Shown in pieces: positions 49,746-58,574 of a stretch of DNA of 64,000 nucleotides. The translations under genes were made by a program, and so were the position numbers. The stretch is taken from assembly GCF_051860505.1 (NCBI RefSeq), contig NZ_JBHYDX010000002.1:219109-283108 (forward strand), given 5' to 3'. The stretch is from Pannonibacter sp051860505 (lineage in GTDB: Bacteria > Pseudomonadota > Alphaproteobacteria > Rhizobiales > Stappiaceae). Position 1 is the stretch's first letter, and each line of letters begins with the position of its first letter. The notes below the pieces were generated by a model. That model worked only from the letters and a program-made list of their open reading frames with translations. It was not told where the DNA came from and made no database searches.

Positions 49746-50252
49746 TCAGGCGCCATCCCTGGTCTGCAAGGCCGCCAGAAGGCTGGCCAGCCGGATGCGA
49801 TCCGACGCGCCAAGACCCTTGAAGATCTCGCCTTCAAGCGGCCCCAGCTTGTGTCCGATTTCCCCGGCCAGATCCCGTCCCGCCTTGGTCGCCTTTAATA
49901 CGACCAATCGGCGGTCTTGCCGGTTTTCGGTCTTTTTCAGCAGTTTGCGATCCGTCAGGCGCATCGCAGCCCGGCTGATGGCAACCGCATCAAGCCCAGT
50001 TCGCGCGCCCAGGTCCCGGACCGACCCCTCCCCCGCCTCGATCAAGGCGGACAGCACAAGCCATTCCGGCAAGGCGATGCCATGATCGCCCTGCAGCGCC
50101 TTCACCAGGCGCCGCTCGACAAGGCGAGCCGTGGCCAGGATTTTCAGCGGCAGGAAGTTGTCAAGCCCGATCGCCGGCTCGCTGTCGAACAGGCTGACCT
50201 GTGCCGGGGCGCTCGTCGCTCCTGCTGTCGATTTGCCGCCCTTGGCCGCCAT
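49746..50252 (-). CDS. MarR-family transcriptional regulator (168 aa)
   Basis: The winged HTH is WLVLSALIEAGEGSVRDLGARTGLDAVAISRAAMRLTDRKLLKKTENRQDRRLVVLKATKAGRDLAGEI (about residues 60-130), with an N-terminal extension of about 25 residues rich in Ala/Gly/Ser. It probably represses itself and/or the divergent TPR gene. The palindrome at 50381-50397 is a fitting operator. Ends 88 bp before guaA on the same strand. Confidence 0.9.
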   Translation of the reverse strand: MAAKGGKSTAGATSAPAQVSLFDSEPAIGLDNFLPLKILATARLVERRLVKALQGDHGIALPEWLVLSALIEAGEGSVRDLGARTGLDAVAISRAAMRLTDRKLLKKTENRQDRRLVVLKATKAGRDLAGEIGHKLGPLEGEIFKGLGASDRIRLASLLAALQTRDGA

Positions 50253-50263
50253 CTTCGTCTCCC

Positions 50264-50320
50264 CCGGTTGTCCCGGTTGCCGTCCCAGTTGCCGTCCCGG
50301 TTGCCGTCCTGGTTACCTGT
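50264..50320. repeat. Minisatellite of 12-bp units upstream of marR
   Basis: Units of CCGGTTGCCGTC at 50273-50284, 50285-50296 (one change) and 50297-50308 are flanked by partial units at 50264-50272 and 50309-50320. It lies directly before the marR start (50252), inside its leader or promoter, and could vary in copy number. Confidence 0.75.
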
Positions 50321-50380
50321 CCGGACATCACGCCTGCCCGACGCAGGCAACCAAGCCGGATACAGCTCTTGTCATATCAA

Positions 50381-50397
50381 TTTCACTTCAAGTGAAA
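50381..50397. promoter_or_regulatory. MarR operator candidate
   Basis: The 17-bp perfect palindrome TTTCACTT-C-AAGTGAAA lies in the divergent marR/TPR intergenic region. Size and symmetry fit a MarR dimer site. Confidence 0.6.
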
Positions 50398-50666
50398 AGA
50401 TCTCGTCTGCCGCAGTTCCGGCTCCTCCACAGCTTTCACGGGCATCGCGAGCCACCAGCCACCCCGCCCGCGGGAGCAGCTTTTGACCCCGGGCACCAGA
50501 CTGGATATGGTTACCGCAGACGCGGCAGGGACGATTCGGTCTGCATTCCAAGGCAATGTGCCGGCACTCGGGCCGGCAAGCAGCAGCGGTTAGGGTACCG
50601 CCGCCAGAAAACTCAGACCGCCAGGCAGGTTCCAGGCCCGATCAAGAGGGGAAACGGTCCTTCGCC

Positions 50667-51890
50667 ATGACAACGGCCGACATGTCCACGACAGAGGTTG
50701 CGCGCGCAGCGGAGAGCACCGCCGAAACGTGTCCGCCGAACGGCGGAACCGTAGCAGCCCCGCGACTGGAAGCCGGAACGCCGTCCGAAACTGAAGCAGC
50801 GCCAACGGCTCCCGTGCCCAGCCTTGAAAATGTGCGCCGATCCCAAGAGGAAGTCGAGGACGCCTATCTTCAGGCAACCGAGGCCATGCGCAACGGTCAG
50901 CTTGAGGACGCGGCTGCACAGTTCCGCAAGATCCTTTTTGCCCATCCCGATCACACCCGCGCCCGCGCCAATCTGGGCAACTGCCAGTTCCTGCTGGGAG
51001 ATCTGGCCAATGCGGAGGCCGCATTCCGCGCCGCTCTGGCGGAGGATGCGGACAATCACAACGCTCTCTACGGGCTTGCCAGCATCCTGATCCGGCAGGG
51101 CAATCTGGACGAGGCGCAGGAACTTGCAGCGCGGCTCGCCGCCTTGCTGCCGGACAGTGCGCCGGCGCTGACCTTGCTCGGCGATGCAACCACGACCGAT
51201 CCGCGCCCGGGCACAGCCATTGCAGCCTATCGCGCAGCCTTGCGCATCGATGACGGTTATGCCCCTGCCCTCACCGGTCTGTCGCGCCTCTTGCTGAAAC
51301 GCAGCCGCCTTGATGAGGCGCGTGACCTGGCCGAGCGGGCCACCCTGTCCGGAGCAGTCTCTGCCGAGGCTTTCACCTGTCTTGCCGATGTCCTGGCGGC
51401 CCAGGGCGACCTTGTCGCAGCCCGCAATGCCTATGAGACATCCTTGCGGCTCGAGCCGGGGGATGCCGCGGTCAAGGTGCGATTGTCGCTGCTTGCGCGC
51501 AAGGCCGGCGATCTTCGCGCTGCCCTGCGCCATGCCGACGATGCCTGGACCGACCAGAGCGACAACCGCGAGGCCGGCAATGCGGTCGGGGCGGCCCTTG
51601 CCGCCATCGGAGAACGCCTGGCCGCCCGTGAAATCCTGACCGCGATCGCGAATGGCCGCAGCGTGCCGGACTGGGTTCGCGATGTCATTGAACGCCACCG
51701 AACCGTGCCGATGCCGGACCTCGTCTGGTCTCCGCATGCCCCGCTTCAGTCGCAATCCGCCGAGCCGGTCCCGGCCCTGACAGCAGAAGAACCGGAGCTT
51801 GCCGGATCAGCCGATGCGAGTGATCCGGCCGCCGCAGCTGATCTGGAAACAACCACCGATAACGCTGAGCCCGACAATCAGATCGGCTGA
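50667..51890 (+). CDS. Tetratricopeptide-repeat protein (407 aa)
   Basis: After a disordered N-terminus (residues 1-60), about eight TPR-like helix pairs can be read, for example AYLQATEAMRNGQLEDAAAQFRKILFAHPDHTRARANLGNCQFLLGDLANAEAAFRAALAEDADNHNALYGLASILI in several overlapping units. The C-terminal 60 residues are acidic and disordered. ATG at 50667 follows GAGGGGAAACGG; the frame from 50556 is rejected as low-complexity leader. It is a protein-interaction scaffold. Target unknown; divergent from marR. Confidence 0.85.
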   Translation: MTTADMSTTEVARAAESTAETCPPNGGTVAAPRLEAGTPSETEAAPTAPVPSLENVRRSQEEVEDAYLQATEAMRNGQLEDAAAQFRKILFAHPDHTRARANLGNCQFLLGDLANAEAAFRAALAEDADNHNALYGLASILIRQGNLDEAQELAARLAALLPDSAPALTLLGDATTTDPRPGTAIAAYRAALRIDDGYAPALTGLSRLLLKRSRLDEARDLAERATLSGAVSAEAFTCLADVLAAQGDLVAARNAYETSLRLEPGDAAVKVRLSLLARKAGDLRAALRHADDAWTDQSDNREAGNAVGAALAAIGERLAAREILTAIANGRSVPDWVRDVIERHRTVPMPDLVWSPHAPLQSQSAEPVPALTAEEPELAGSADASDPAAAADLETTTDNAEPDNQIG

Positions 51891-51908
51891 GGCTGCTTCA
51901 AATGAAAA

Positions 51909-52220
51909 ACACCGTGCAGTCGTCAGACCGCTCGGTGTCAAACTGCTGACAAACCTGCTCACAGTCATCCCGGCCCAGCTGAGCGCCAGCGAAGCGCCGA
52001 GCCGGGATCCAGACATCAGCCGCGCGAAGCGCGACAAACTTGTCAATCGCAAGTCTTATCGCATTGATTTGTCTATGGGCTCGCTTACGCTCGCACAGAC
52101 GCGCTGGATTCCGGATCTACGGTTCGCTGAACGCTCACCTTGTCCGGAATGACGGCAATCCGTCAAAACCCGAAGTTTGTCAGAAATCAGACACCGTGCA
52201 GTCGTCAGACCGCGCGGTGC
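51909..52220. repeat. Palindromic intergenic repeat flanked by duplicated hairpin
   Basis: The core (51964-52153) begins GTCATCCCGG and ends CCGGAATGAC, with internal self-complementary GC-rich blocks, the form of alphaproteobacterial REP-like palindromic elements. It is bounded by a 29-bp direct repeat (51909-51937 and 52191-52219, one mismatch). Each copy contains a hairpin (CACCG...CGGTG); the second is followed by CTTTT and looks like the terminator of rsmB or the TPR gene. A half element lies at 61773. Confidence 0.7.
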
Positions 52221-52249
52221 TTTTGGATTTGGGCCGTCCAGCGGCCCCG

Positions 52250-53542
52250 TCAACCGACCCGGGTGACAACCGAAAGGAAGAAACCATCCGTATCGGTGGT
52301 AGCCGGCGTGAGCAGGATATGACCTTCCAGGCTCACGTGAGCGGGCATCGGCTTGCCCGGCAGTGCCGCAGCAAATGACTCGGCCGCCGACTTGCGGGCA
52401 AACCGCGCGTCCCGGGCAAGAAAGGCTTCGATCTGGTCGCGGTTTTCCACATCCAGGATCGAACAGGTGGCATAGACCAGCCGCCCGCCGGGCTTGACGA
52501 AGCGGGCCGCCGCATCCAGCACCCGTGCCTGTTCCTCGATCCGGTCGGCAAGGGCCTTTTCGCTGAGGCGCCACTTGGAATCCGGCCGCCGGCGCCAGAC
52601 GCCTGTCCCCGTGCAAGGGGCGTCGACGAAGACGAGGTCCATCTGGCCTTCCAGATCCTCGAGCGTTCCCGTTCGCGGATCACGGACCTGCACATTGCGG
52701 GCGCCGGCCCGGGCCAGCCGCTCATGAATCGGGGCGAGCCGCAGACGATCATTGTCATAGGCGTAGATCTGGCCACGGTTTTCCATCAGGGCAGCCAGCG
52801 CCAGCGTCTTGCCGCCGCCGCCAGCGCAGAAATCCAGCACCTGTTCGCCGGGCTTGGCCCCGGCAACCAGCGCCGCGATCTGGCTTGCCTCGTCCTGCAG
52901 TTCGAACCAGCCCTTGCGATAGCCTTCCTCGGCCTGCACATGCGGCAGACGTGCCGCCCCTGGCTTCGGCTCGACCCTCAGGCCGTAGGGCGAGAGGGAC
53001 GTTTCCTTCAGGTCGATATGCGCGAGGCGCTTGAGGACTTTGTCACGCGATGCCTTCAACGTATTGGCGCGCATGTCGATCGGCGCCCGGCGCGCCAGCG
53101 CCTGGCCCTCCGCCACCGCATTGGCGCCAAGCGCTGCGGAAAAGGCGGGCCACAGCCAGTCCGGCACGTCCGCTGCGGTGGCATCAGGCGCCGCATCCTC
53201 ACGCGGGGTCGTCAAGCCGACGCGTTCCGCGTCGGTCAACGGCTCCGGCGCATGGCGGTCATCCGCCATCACCTCTTCCAGCTTGGCCAGGCCCTGCTGC
53301 CAGTTGAGCGCATAGGTCGCAAGCGCCAGCGCACGGGCACTGGCATCCTGCATCTGCCAGCCAAGGCTTTGCTTGTGGCGCAGGGCATCGAACACAAGGT
53401 TGCCGATGATCGTGCGATCTCCGGAGCCTGCGAATCGATGGCCGTTGCCCCAGTCCTTCAGCGCGTCCTGCACCGGACGACGGCGACTTTCCACCTCGCC
53501 CAGCACTTCGATGGCCGCGGCGATCCGTCCACCATCTTTCAT
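52250..53542 (-). CDS. rsmB: 16S rRNA m5C967 methyltransferase (430 aa)
   Basis: An N-terminal NusB-like RNA-binding domain (residues 1-140) precedes the Rossmann methyltransferase: VLDFCAGGGGKTLALAALM (AdoMet loop), VFVDAPCTGTGVWRRRPDSKWR (about residue 307, release cysteine) and LVYATCSILDVEN (about residue 355, catalytic cysteine). It modifies 16S rRNA C967. Both cysteines are intact. It is on the minus strand, upstream of the TPR-gene end. Confidence 0.93.
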   Translation of the reverse strand: MKDGGRIAAAIEVLGEVESRRRPVQDALKDWGNGHRFAGSGDRTIIGNLVFDALRHKQSLGWQMQDASARALALATYALNWQQGLAKLEEVMADDRHAPEPLTDAERVGLTTPREDAAPDATAADVPDWLWPAFSAALGANAVAEGQALARRAPIDMRANTLKASRDKVLKRLAHIDLKETSLSPYGLRVEPKPGAARLPHVQAEEGYRKGWFELQDEASQIAALVAGAKPGEQVLDFCAGGGGKTLALAALMENRGQIYAYDNDRLRLAPIHERLARAGARNVQVRDPRTGTLEDLEGQMDLVFVDAPCTGTGVWRRRPDSKWRLSEKALADRIEEQARVLDAAARFVKPGGRLVYATCSILDVENRDQIEAFLARDARFARKSAAESFAAALPGKPMPAHVSLEGHILLTPATTDTDGFFLSVVTRVG

Positions 53543-53609
53543 GTCATTGCTCCAGTGTTTCAGGCGGGCACCACGGCGCCCGTCCCGGCCACCGACTGCG
53601 CCCTGCCCG

Positions 53610-55112
53610 TCAGATATTGGTCGGGTAGTTCGGGCTTTCCCGGGTGATCGTCACGTCATGGGCATGGCTTTCGCGCAGGCCCGCGCCGGAGATGCGCACG
53701 AAACGCGCCTTCTCCTGGAATTCAGGCAACGTCCTGGCGCCAACATAGCCCATGGCCGCCCGCAGGCCGCCGGCCAGCTGATGCAGCACGCTCGACAGCG
53801 GGCCCTTGTAGGGCACCTGGCCCTCGATGCCTTCCGGAACCAGTTTCAGCGCATCGCGCACTTCAGCCTGGAAGTAGCGGTCGGCAGAGCCGCGCGCCAT
53901 GGCTCCGACCGAGCCCATGCCCCGGTAGGACTTGTAGGACCGGCCCTGGTGCAGATAGACCTCGCCCGGGCTTTCCTCGGTGCCAGCCAGCAGCGAGCCG
54001 ATCATGGCACCGGCAGCACCGGCAGCCAGGGCCTTGGCCAGATCACCGGAATACTTGATGCCGCCATCGGCGATGATCGGCACATTGTGCTTGGCGGCCT
54101 CGTCACAGGCTTCCAGAATGGCGGTCAGCTGCGGCACGCCGACACCGGCGACGATGCGGGTGGTACAGATCGAGCCCGGCCCGATGCCGACTTTCACGGC
54201 GTCAGCGCCGGCATCAATCAGCGCCTTGGTGGCTTCGCGGGTGGCGACATTGCCGGCCAGCACCTGAACGGTGTTCGACAACCGCTTCACTTCGCTGACC
54301 ATCTGCAGCACGCGGGCGGAATGGCCGTGCGCGGTATCGACCACAAGAAGATCGACGCCAGCGTCCATCAGCCGCTCGGCGCGCTGCATGCCCTCGTCCC
54401 CGACAGAGGTCGCGGCGGCAACGCGCAGGCGGCCCTGGTCGTCCTTGGAGGCGTTCGGGTTGAGCTGGGCCTTTTCGATGTCCTTCACAGTGACCAGGCC
54501 GATACAGGTATAGCTGTCATCCACCACCAGCAGCTTCTCAATCCGGTGCTGGTGCAGCAGGCGCTTGGCCTCTTCCTGGCTCACCGTGTCCCGCACGGTG
54601 ATGAGGTTCTCGCGGGTCATCAGTTCAAAGACCAGCTGATCCGGGTTGGTGGCAAAGCGCACATCGCGGTTGGTCAGGACGCCCACCAGACGGCCGGTCA
54701 GCTGACCGCCGAGGCCGCCATTCTCAACCACCGGAATCCCGGAAATGCCATAGGCCTTCATTAGGTCCAGCGCATCCTTCAAGGTCGCATCCGGTCCAAT
54801 GACGACCGGGTTCACCACCATGCCGCTCTCGAACTTCTTCACCTGACGCACCTGTTCGGCCTGCTGGTCGAGGGTGAGGTTGCGGTGAATGACACCGATG
54901 CCGCCGGCTTGCGCCATGGCAATGGCAAGGCGCGCTTCGGTGACTGTGTCCATGGCGGATGACAGGATTGGCAGGTTCAGTTCGATCGACCGGGTGACGC
55001 GGGTGCGCAGGTCCGTGTGGGCAGGCATGACCTCGGAATGCCCCGGGATCAGCAGCACATCATCGAAAGTGAGCGCCTCTGCGCCTGTTGCCGGAACGAA
55101 AAAAGTGGCCAT
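53610..55112 (-). CDS. guaB: Inosine-5'-monophosphate dehydrogenase (500 aa)
   Basis: MATFFVPATGAEALTFDDVLLIPGHSEVMP is the canonical start at 55112; the frame extends to 55232 but without support. The CBS pair lies at about residues 95-225 (LMTRENLITVRDTVSQEEAKRLLHQHRIEKLLVVDD). The catalytic loop is GPGSICTTRIVAGVGVPQ (Cys near residue 312), followed by ADGGIKYSGDLAKALAAGAAGAMIGSLLAGTEESPGE and the flap. It converts IMP to XMP with NAD+; guaA downstream completes GMP synthesis. Confidence 0.97.
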   Translation of the reverse strand: MATFFVPATGAEALTFDDVLLIPGHSEVMPAHTDLRTRVTRSIELNLPILSSAMDTVTEARLAIAMAQAGGIGVIHRNLTLDQQAEQVRQVKKFESGMVVNPVVIGPDATLKDALDLMKAYGISGIPVVENGGLGGQLTGRLVGVLTNRDVRFATNPDQLVFELMTRENLITVRDTVSQEEAKRLLHQHRIEKLLVVDDSYTCIGLVTVKDIEKAQLNPNASKDDQGRLRVAAATSVGDEGMQRAERLMDAGVDLLVVDTAHGHSARVLQMVSEVKRLSNTVQVLAGNVATREATKALIDAGADAVKVGIGPGSICTTRIVAGVGVPQLTAILEACDEAAKHNVPIIADGGIKYSGDLAKALAAGAAGAMIGSLLAGTEESPGEVYLHQGRSYKSYRGMGSVGAMARGSADRYFQAEVRDALKLVPEGIEGQVPYKGPLSSVLHQLAGGLRAAMGYVGARTLPEFQEKARFVRISGAGLRESHAHDVTITRESPNYPTNI

Positions 55113-55295
55113 TGCCAAATCCCCTGTTGAGAAAGCCCGAAATCCGCCATCCCTTGCCGGGGATGGCGGCGACGAAGTGTGCTTCGGCGTTGCCGGAGAA
55201 GTTGGCGCGGGTGAATAACACGCAGGTGACACCTTGAAAAGATCAAAGCGCCATCAGTCCCTGATTGCAGTTAAGACCCCGCCAGTTTGACAGGC

Positions 55296-56033
55296 TCACA
55301 TGTCCTCGTCTTCACCGCGTCCAAAGACTGAGCCAGGGGCACTTTTACCGCGGAAACCCTTGGCAACGACGTAAAGTTCCGGGCTTTCCTTGCGGCTGGC
55401 CGGTGGCTTGATGTGGGCGACCGAGACGAAATCCCGCTTCAGCAGCGCCAGGAGTTGCCCCTCCGTCCCGCCCCGGAACACCTTCGCCAGGAACACACCG
55501 CCGGGCGCGAGATTCTCGAGAGCGAACTGGATCGCCACTTCGAACAGGTGAGTCGTGCGCAGGTGATCGGTCTGCCGGTGCCCCGTTGTCGGTGCGGCCA
55601 TATCGGACAAGACGACATCAGGCTTGTGCCCGCCAAGCGCGGCGAGCAGTGCATCCGGCGCGTCCTCGTCAAGGAAGTCCTTCTTGAGAAAAGTCACGCC
55701 CGGGATATGGTCCATGTCGAGATAGTCGATACCGACGATAGTCGGCGCGTCTGGCGACGACCCAACCCGGTCGACCGCGATCTGGCACCATCCCCCGGGC
55801 GCTGCCCCAAGGTCGACGACCCGGGCGCCGGGTTTCAGCAGGTTCAGCTTGTCATCGATCTCGATCAGCTTGTAGGCCGCGCGCGACCGGTAGCCGTCCA
55901 TCTTGGAGCGGCGCACATAAGGGTCGTTGAGATGGCGCTCGAGCCAGCGGGTCGAGGACACCGTCCGCTTGGCCGCCGTCTTGACACGCACATGCAGGCC
56001 ACGCTCGCCTGAACCGCGTTTGCCGTCGGTCAT
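55296..56033 (-). CDS. rlmE: 23S rRNA 2'-O-ribose U2552 methyltransferase (245 aa)
   Basis: The FtsJ/RrmJ catalytic tetrad is visible: Lys in SRAAYKLIEID, Asp in DVVLSDMAAPTTGH, Lys in GGVFLAKVFRGG and Glu in SRKESPELYVVAKGF. The AdoMet loop is VVDLGAAPGGWCQIAVDRVG. It methylates U2552 of 23S rRNA in the large subunit. An N-terminal 20-residue basic extension precedes the core. Its start overlaps the stop of the Ppx gene upstream (ATGA), so the two are probably cotranscribed. Confidence 0.96.
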   Translation of the reverse strand: MTDGKRGSGERGLHVRVKTAAKRTVSSTRWLERHLNDPYVRRSKMDGYRSRAAYKLIEIDDKLNLLKPGARVVDLGAAPGGWCQIAVDRVGSSPDAPTIVGIDYLDMDHIPGVTFLKKDFLDEDAPDALLAALGGHKPDVVLSDMAAPTTGHRQTDHLRTTHLFEVAIQFALENLAPGGVFLAKVFRGGTEGQLLALLKRDFVSVAHIKPPASRKESPELYVVAKGFRGKSAPGSVFGRGEDEDM

Positions 56034-58267
56034 GTCTTTCCTTTCTGCCCCCGATGGGGCCGGTTGCCGCGCGACCAGACGCCGTCAGCAGCCATGAGTT
56101 CCGTCAAGATGCCCTCGCGCAAGCCCCGGTCGGCAACCCGCAGCCGCGAGCAGGTCCAGCGCCGGCGGATGGCCTCGAGAATGGCGCAGCCGGCCAGCAC
56201 CAGATCGGCCCGGTCCGCCCCGATGCACGGGTTGTCGATCCGCTCGTCATAAGACATCGCACGCAGCTTCTCGATCATAGCCGCGACGTCCTCATCAGCC
56301 AGCCAGGCGCCATCCACCCGCCGCCGGTCATAACGCCTGAGGCCAAAATGCACCCCGGCAAGTGTCGTCACCGTGCCGGAGGTGCCCAGCATATGCACCT
56401 GGCCAGCATCGATCGCCTCGTTCAAGGCCGACCCGACGGCAAAGCCCTGCAGATGCCCGGAGACATCATCGACCATGTCCTCGAAGATCTGATGCGTCAC
56501 ATGCATGCCGCCATGGCGTTCGGCAAGGTTCACCACCCCAACTGGCAGGGAGGTCCAGGCCCGGATGAAGCGCGTCAGCGCATAGCCGCGTGCGTTGCCC
56601 CGGTTGCGCAGGTCCAGCCAGACGATTTCAGACGAGCCGCCTCCGATATCGAACAAGAGCACGCCCTCGGCCTCCCGGTCGACAAGCGTGGCACAGCCGG
56701 CCACCGCCAGCCGCGCTTCGGTCTCCCGGTTGACGATTTCGAGCGCCAGCCCGGTTTCCCGCTGTACCCTTGCAATGAACTCTTCCCCGTTGCCAGCGGC
56801 CCGGCAGGCCTCGGTGGCGATCAGCCGGAACCGCGACACGCCCCGTTCAACCAGCTTGCGTTGGCAATTGTCGAGCGCATCGATGGCCCGGTCCATCGCC
56901 GCATCGGACAGAAGCCCGCTGGCGCCAACGCCCTCGCCGAGCCGCACGATGCGCGAGAAGGCATCGACCACCTTGAAGCCGCGTTCTTCCGGACGCGCAA
57001 TCAGCAGCCGGCAATTGTTGGTGCCAAGATCCAGCGCGGCATAGAGCTGGCTGTCGCTTGTGCGGCCGGACAGGAAGGTGCCCGCCAGCGCAGCCGCCGG
57101 GCGTGTGCCCTGCGCCCCATCTGAGCCGCGCGGCAAGCCCTGGTCCTGCTCACGCCCCCGCGCACCATCTCGACCGGCTCCGACCTTGGCCGCACCGGAT
57201 GGACCCAAGGCCCCAGGCGCGCTTGTCTCCGCTGAATTGCGCAGCCCGGCCTGGCCATTGCCACCAACGGCAGGCGCAGGAAGATCAGCGCGAAAGTGAC
57301 CACTCGGACGCCCCCGGGCCCGGCGCCGCCGGTTGCCCTCAGACTTCGGCCCCGCCCCGGCAGACGGGTTGGCTGCGGCAGGCCTTGGCCCACCGCACGG
57401 CCCCGCGTCGCTCCCACCGGAGCGCGGCGGCAACGCGCCTGAAGCGTCCCCGCCTCCACGCCCCGTTGACCCGTCTCCCGCCTGATCCGCTTGACGGGAA
57501 TGCCCGCTTGAAAGACCTGGCGGCAACGCGCCGGTGGCTGGGGAGGCCCCGTAGGCCCCGCCAGATGCCTCCCGCCCGCGTGTCGCTCCCGACCCGGCCC
57601 CTGATCTTGACCAGGGCGCCACAGCCGACTTTTCGTCCAGTTGCCGCCCCGCCCGCGCGCCCTCGGAGGGAGCGACCGGCTGCGACGCCTGTCCAGCATG
57701 TGCTGCCTGTCCTGGCTGTGCTGGCTGTGCTGCCTGTCCCGGCTGTGCCGCCTGTCCTGGCTGTCCTCGCTGACCGGAATGCCCATGCTGTCCCTGTTGG
57801 GCACTGGGTGCAAACGCCTTCGCGCCGCCCCGGCGTTTACCCTGGCGGCGTCCATGCCCTGTGCGGGCCTCTGCGGGCGGCGCCACAGCGCCTGAATCCC
57901 CCAGCATGTCGGCGCGGCGCTCCGCCCTGTTCGGGCGGCTGCGCCGTTTGCCTTTCTTTTGCGCCGGACGCGGCGCCGAAGACGTTTCCGCCTGCGGCCT
58001 CGGTGCGGAAGCACCGGATTCGCCTCCCCGTCCGCTGCCGGCAGGAACCTTGTCCTGGCGACGGCGTTTCTTGGAACGCGGCCGCCCATTGGCAGCCACG
58101 GGAGGCGACGCCGCGTCAGCCTGCCCCCGTGCTTTCGCGGGGGCGTCCTGACCCGAGTCGTCCACTTCGATGTCCTTTTCGCGCAGCCTCAGCCTGACTG
58201 GCCGGGCGCGCCTGATCGTGTTGTTGACGAAAGTGTAACAGGTTGCCCCCGCGCACGCAAAGGACAC
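56030..58267 (-). CDS. Ppx/GppA-family phosphatase with long disordered N-terminus (745 aa)
   Basis: Residues from about 409 form the actin-like Ppx/GppA core: YAALDLGTNNCRLLIA, GEGVGASGLLSDAAMDRAIDAL, ATEACRAAGNGEEF, LLFDIGGGSSEIVW and MLGTSGTVTTLAGVHFGL. This is about 335 residues, like the short Ppx/GppA of alphaproteobacteria, which hydrolyse polyphosphate or pppGpp. The first 400 residues are low complexity, rich in Gly, Gln, Ala, Arg and Ser, with short imperfect repeats (GQAAQPGQAAQPAQPGQ). The start could also be a downstream GTG. Basic clusters suggest RNA or polyphosphate binding. Confidence 0.88.
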   Translation of the reverse strand: MSFACAGATCYTFVNNTIRRARPVRLRLREKDIEVDDSGQDAPAKARGQADAASPPVAANGRPRSKKRRRQDKVPAGSGRGGESGASAPRPQAETSSAPRPAQKKGKRRSRPNRAERRADMLGDSGAVAPPAEARTGHGRRQGKRRGGAKAFAPSAQQGQHGHSGQRGQPGQAAQPGQAAQPAQPGQAAHAGQASQPVAPSEGARAGRQLDEKSAVAPWSRSGAGSGATRGREASGGAYGASPATGALPPGLSSGHSRQADQAGDGSTGRGGGDASGALPPRSGGSDAGPCGGPRPAAANPSAGAGPKSEGNRRRRARGRPSGHFRADLPAPAVGGNGQAGLRNSAETSAPGALGPSGAAKVGAGRDGARGREQDQGLPRGSDGAQGTRPAAALAGTFLSGRTSDSQLYAALDLGTNNCRLLIARPEERGFKVVDAFSRIVRLGEGVGASGLLSDAAMDRAIDALDNCQRKLVERGVSRFRLIATEACRAAGNGEEFIARVQRETGLALEIVNRETEARLAVAGCATLVDREAEGVLLFDIGGGSSEIVWLDLRNRGNARGYALTRFIRAWTSLPVGVVNLAERHGGMHVTHQIFEDMVDDVSGHLQGFAVGSALNEAIDAGQVHMLGTSGTVTTLAGVHFGLRRYDRRRVDGAWLADEDVAAMIEKLRAMSYDERIDNPCIGADRADLVLAGCAILEAIRRRWTCSRLRVADRGLREGILTELMAADGVWSRGNRPHRGQKGKT

Positions 58268-58500
58268 CTTGGGTCCGACGCCTGCCGCGCCATTGGCAAC
58301 AGGCAGGAGCGCCGCGCGGAGCGATATGTACCTTGTTTCACGGCAAAGGCACGGATCCCTGCCAAGGACAGCGTCGGCAGACTGTCATCCCTCAGTCATC
58401 CACAGGCTGAAAAACTTTTTGCAGGAGCCTGTTGATCGATCCCGATCCTGCAGCTATAAGCCCCTCACATCGCGGCGCGGACAGCAGCCGCGGCGTCTAC

Positions 58501-58574
58501 TGGGGAATAGGTTAACGGTAGACCCACGGACTCTGACTCCGTTAGTCCTGGTTCGAATCCAGGTTCCCCAGCCA
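58501..58574 (+). tRNA. tRNA-Gln (anticodon CTG)
   Basis: A complete cloverleaf: acceptor TGGGGAA paired with TTCCCCA, a D-arm with GGTTAACGGTAGA, anticodon stem ACGGA / TCCGT with loop CTCTGAC, T-arm with GGTTCGAATCC, discriminator G and encoded CCA (58572-58574). The anticodon CTG reads CAG codons for glutamine. Confidence 0.95.

Noticed and set aside
50264..50320. 12-bp repeat array as possible CRISPR
   Set aside because: No spacers between units; it is a simple minisatellite.
53373..54764. 463-aa plus-strand frame opposite rsmB and guaB
   Set aside because: Spans the ends of two well-supported minus-strand genes; no domain.
57058..58197. 379-aa plus-strand frame opposite the Ppx N-terminus
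   Set aside because: Pro/Arg/Ala low-complexity mirror of the disordered extension; considered because the extension itself is unusual, but the minus frame is continuous with the Ppx core.
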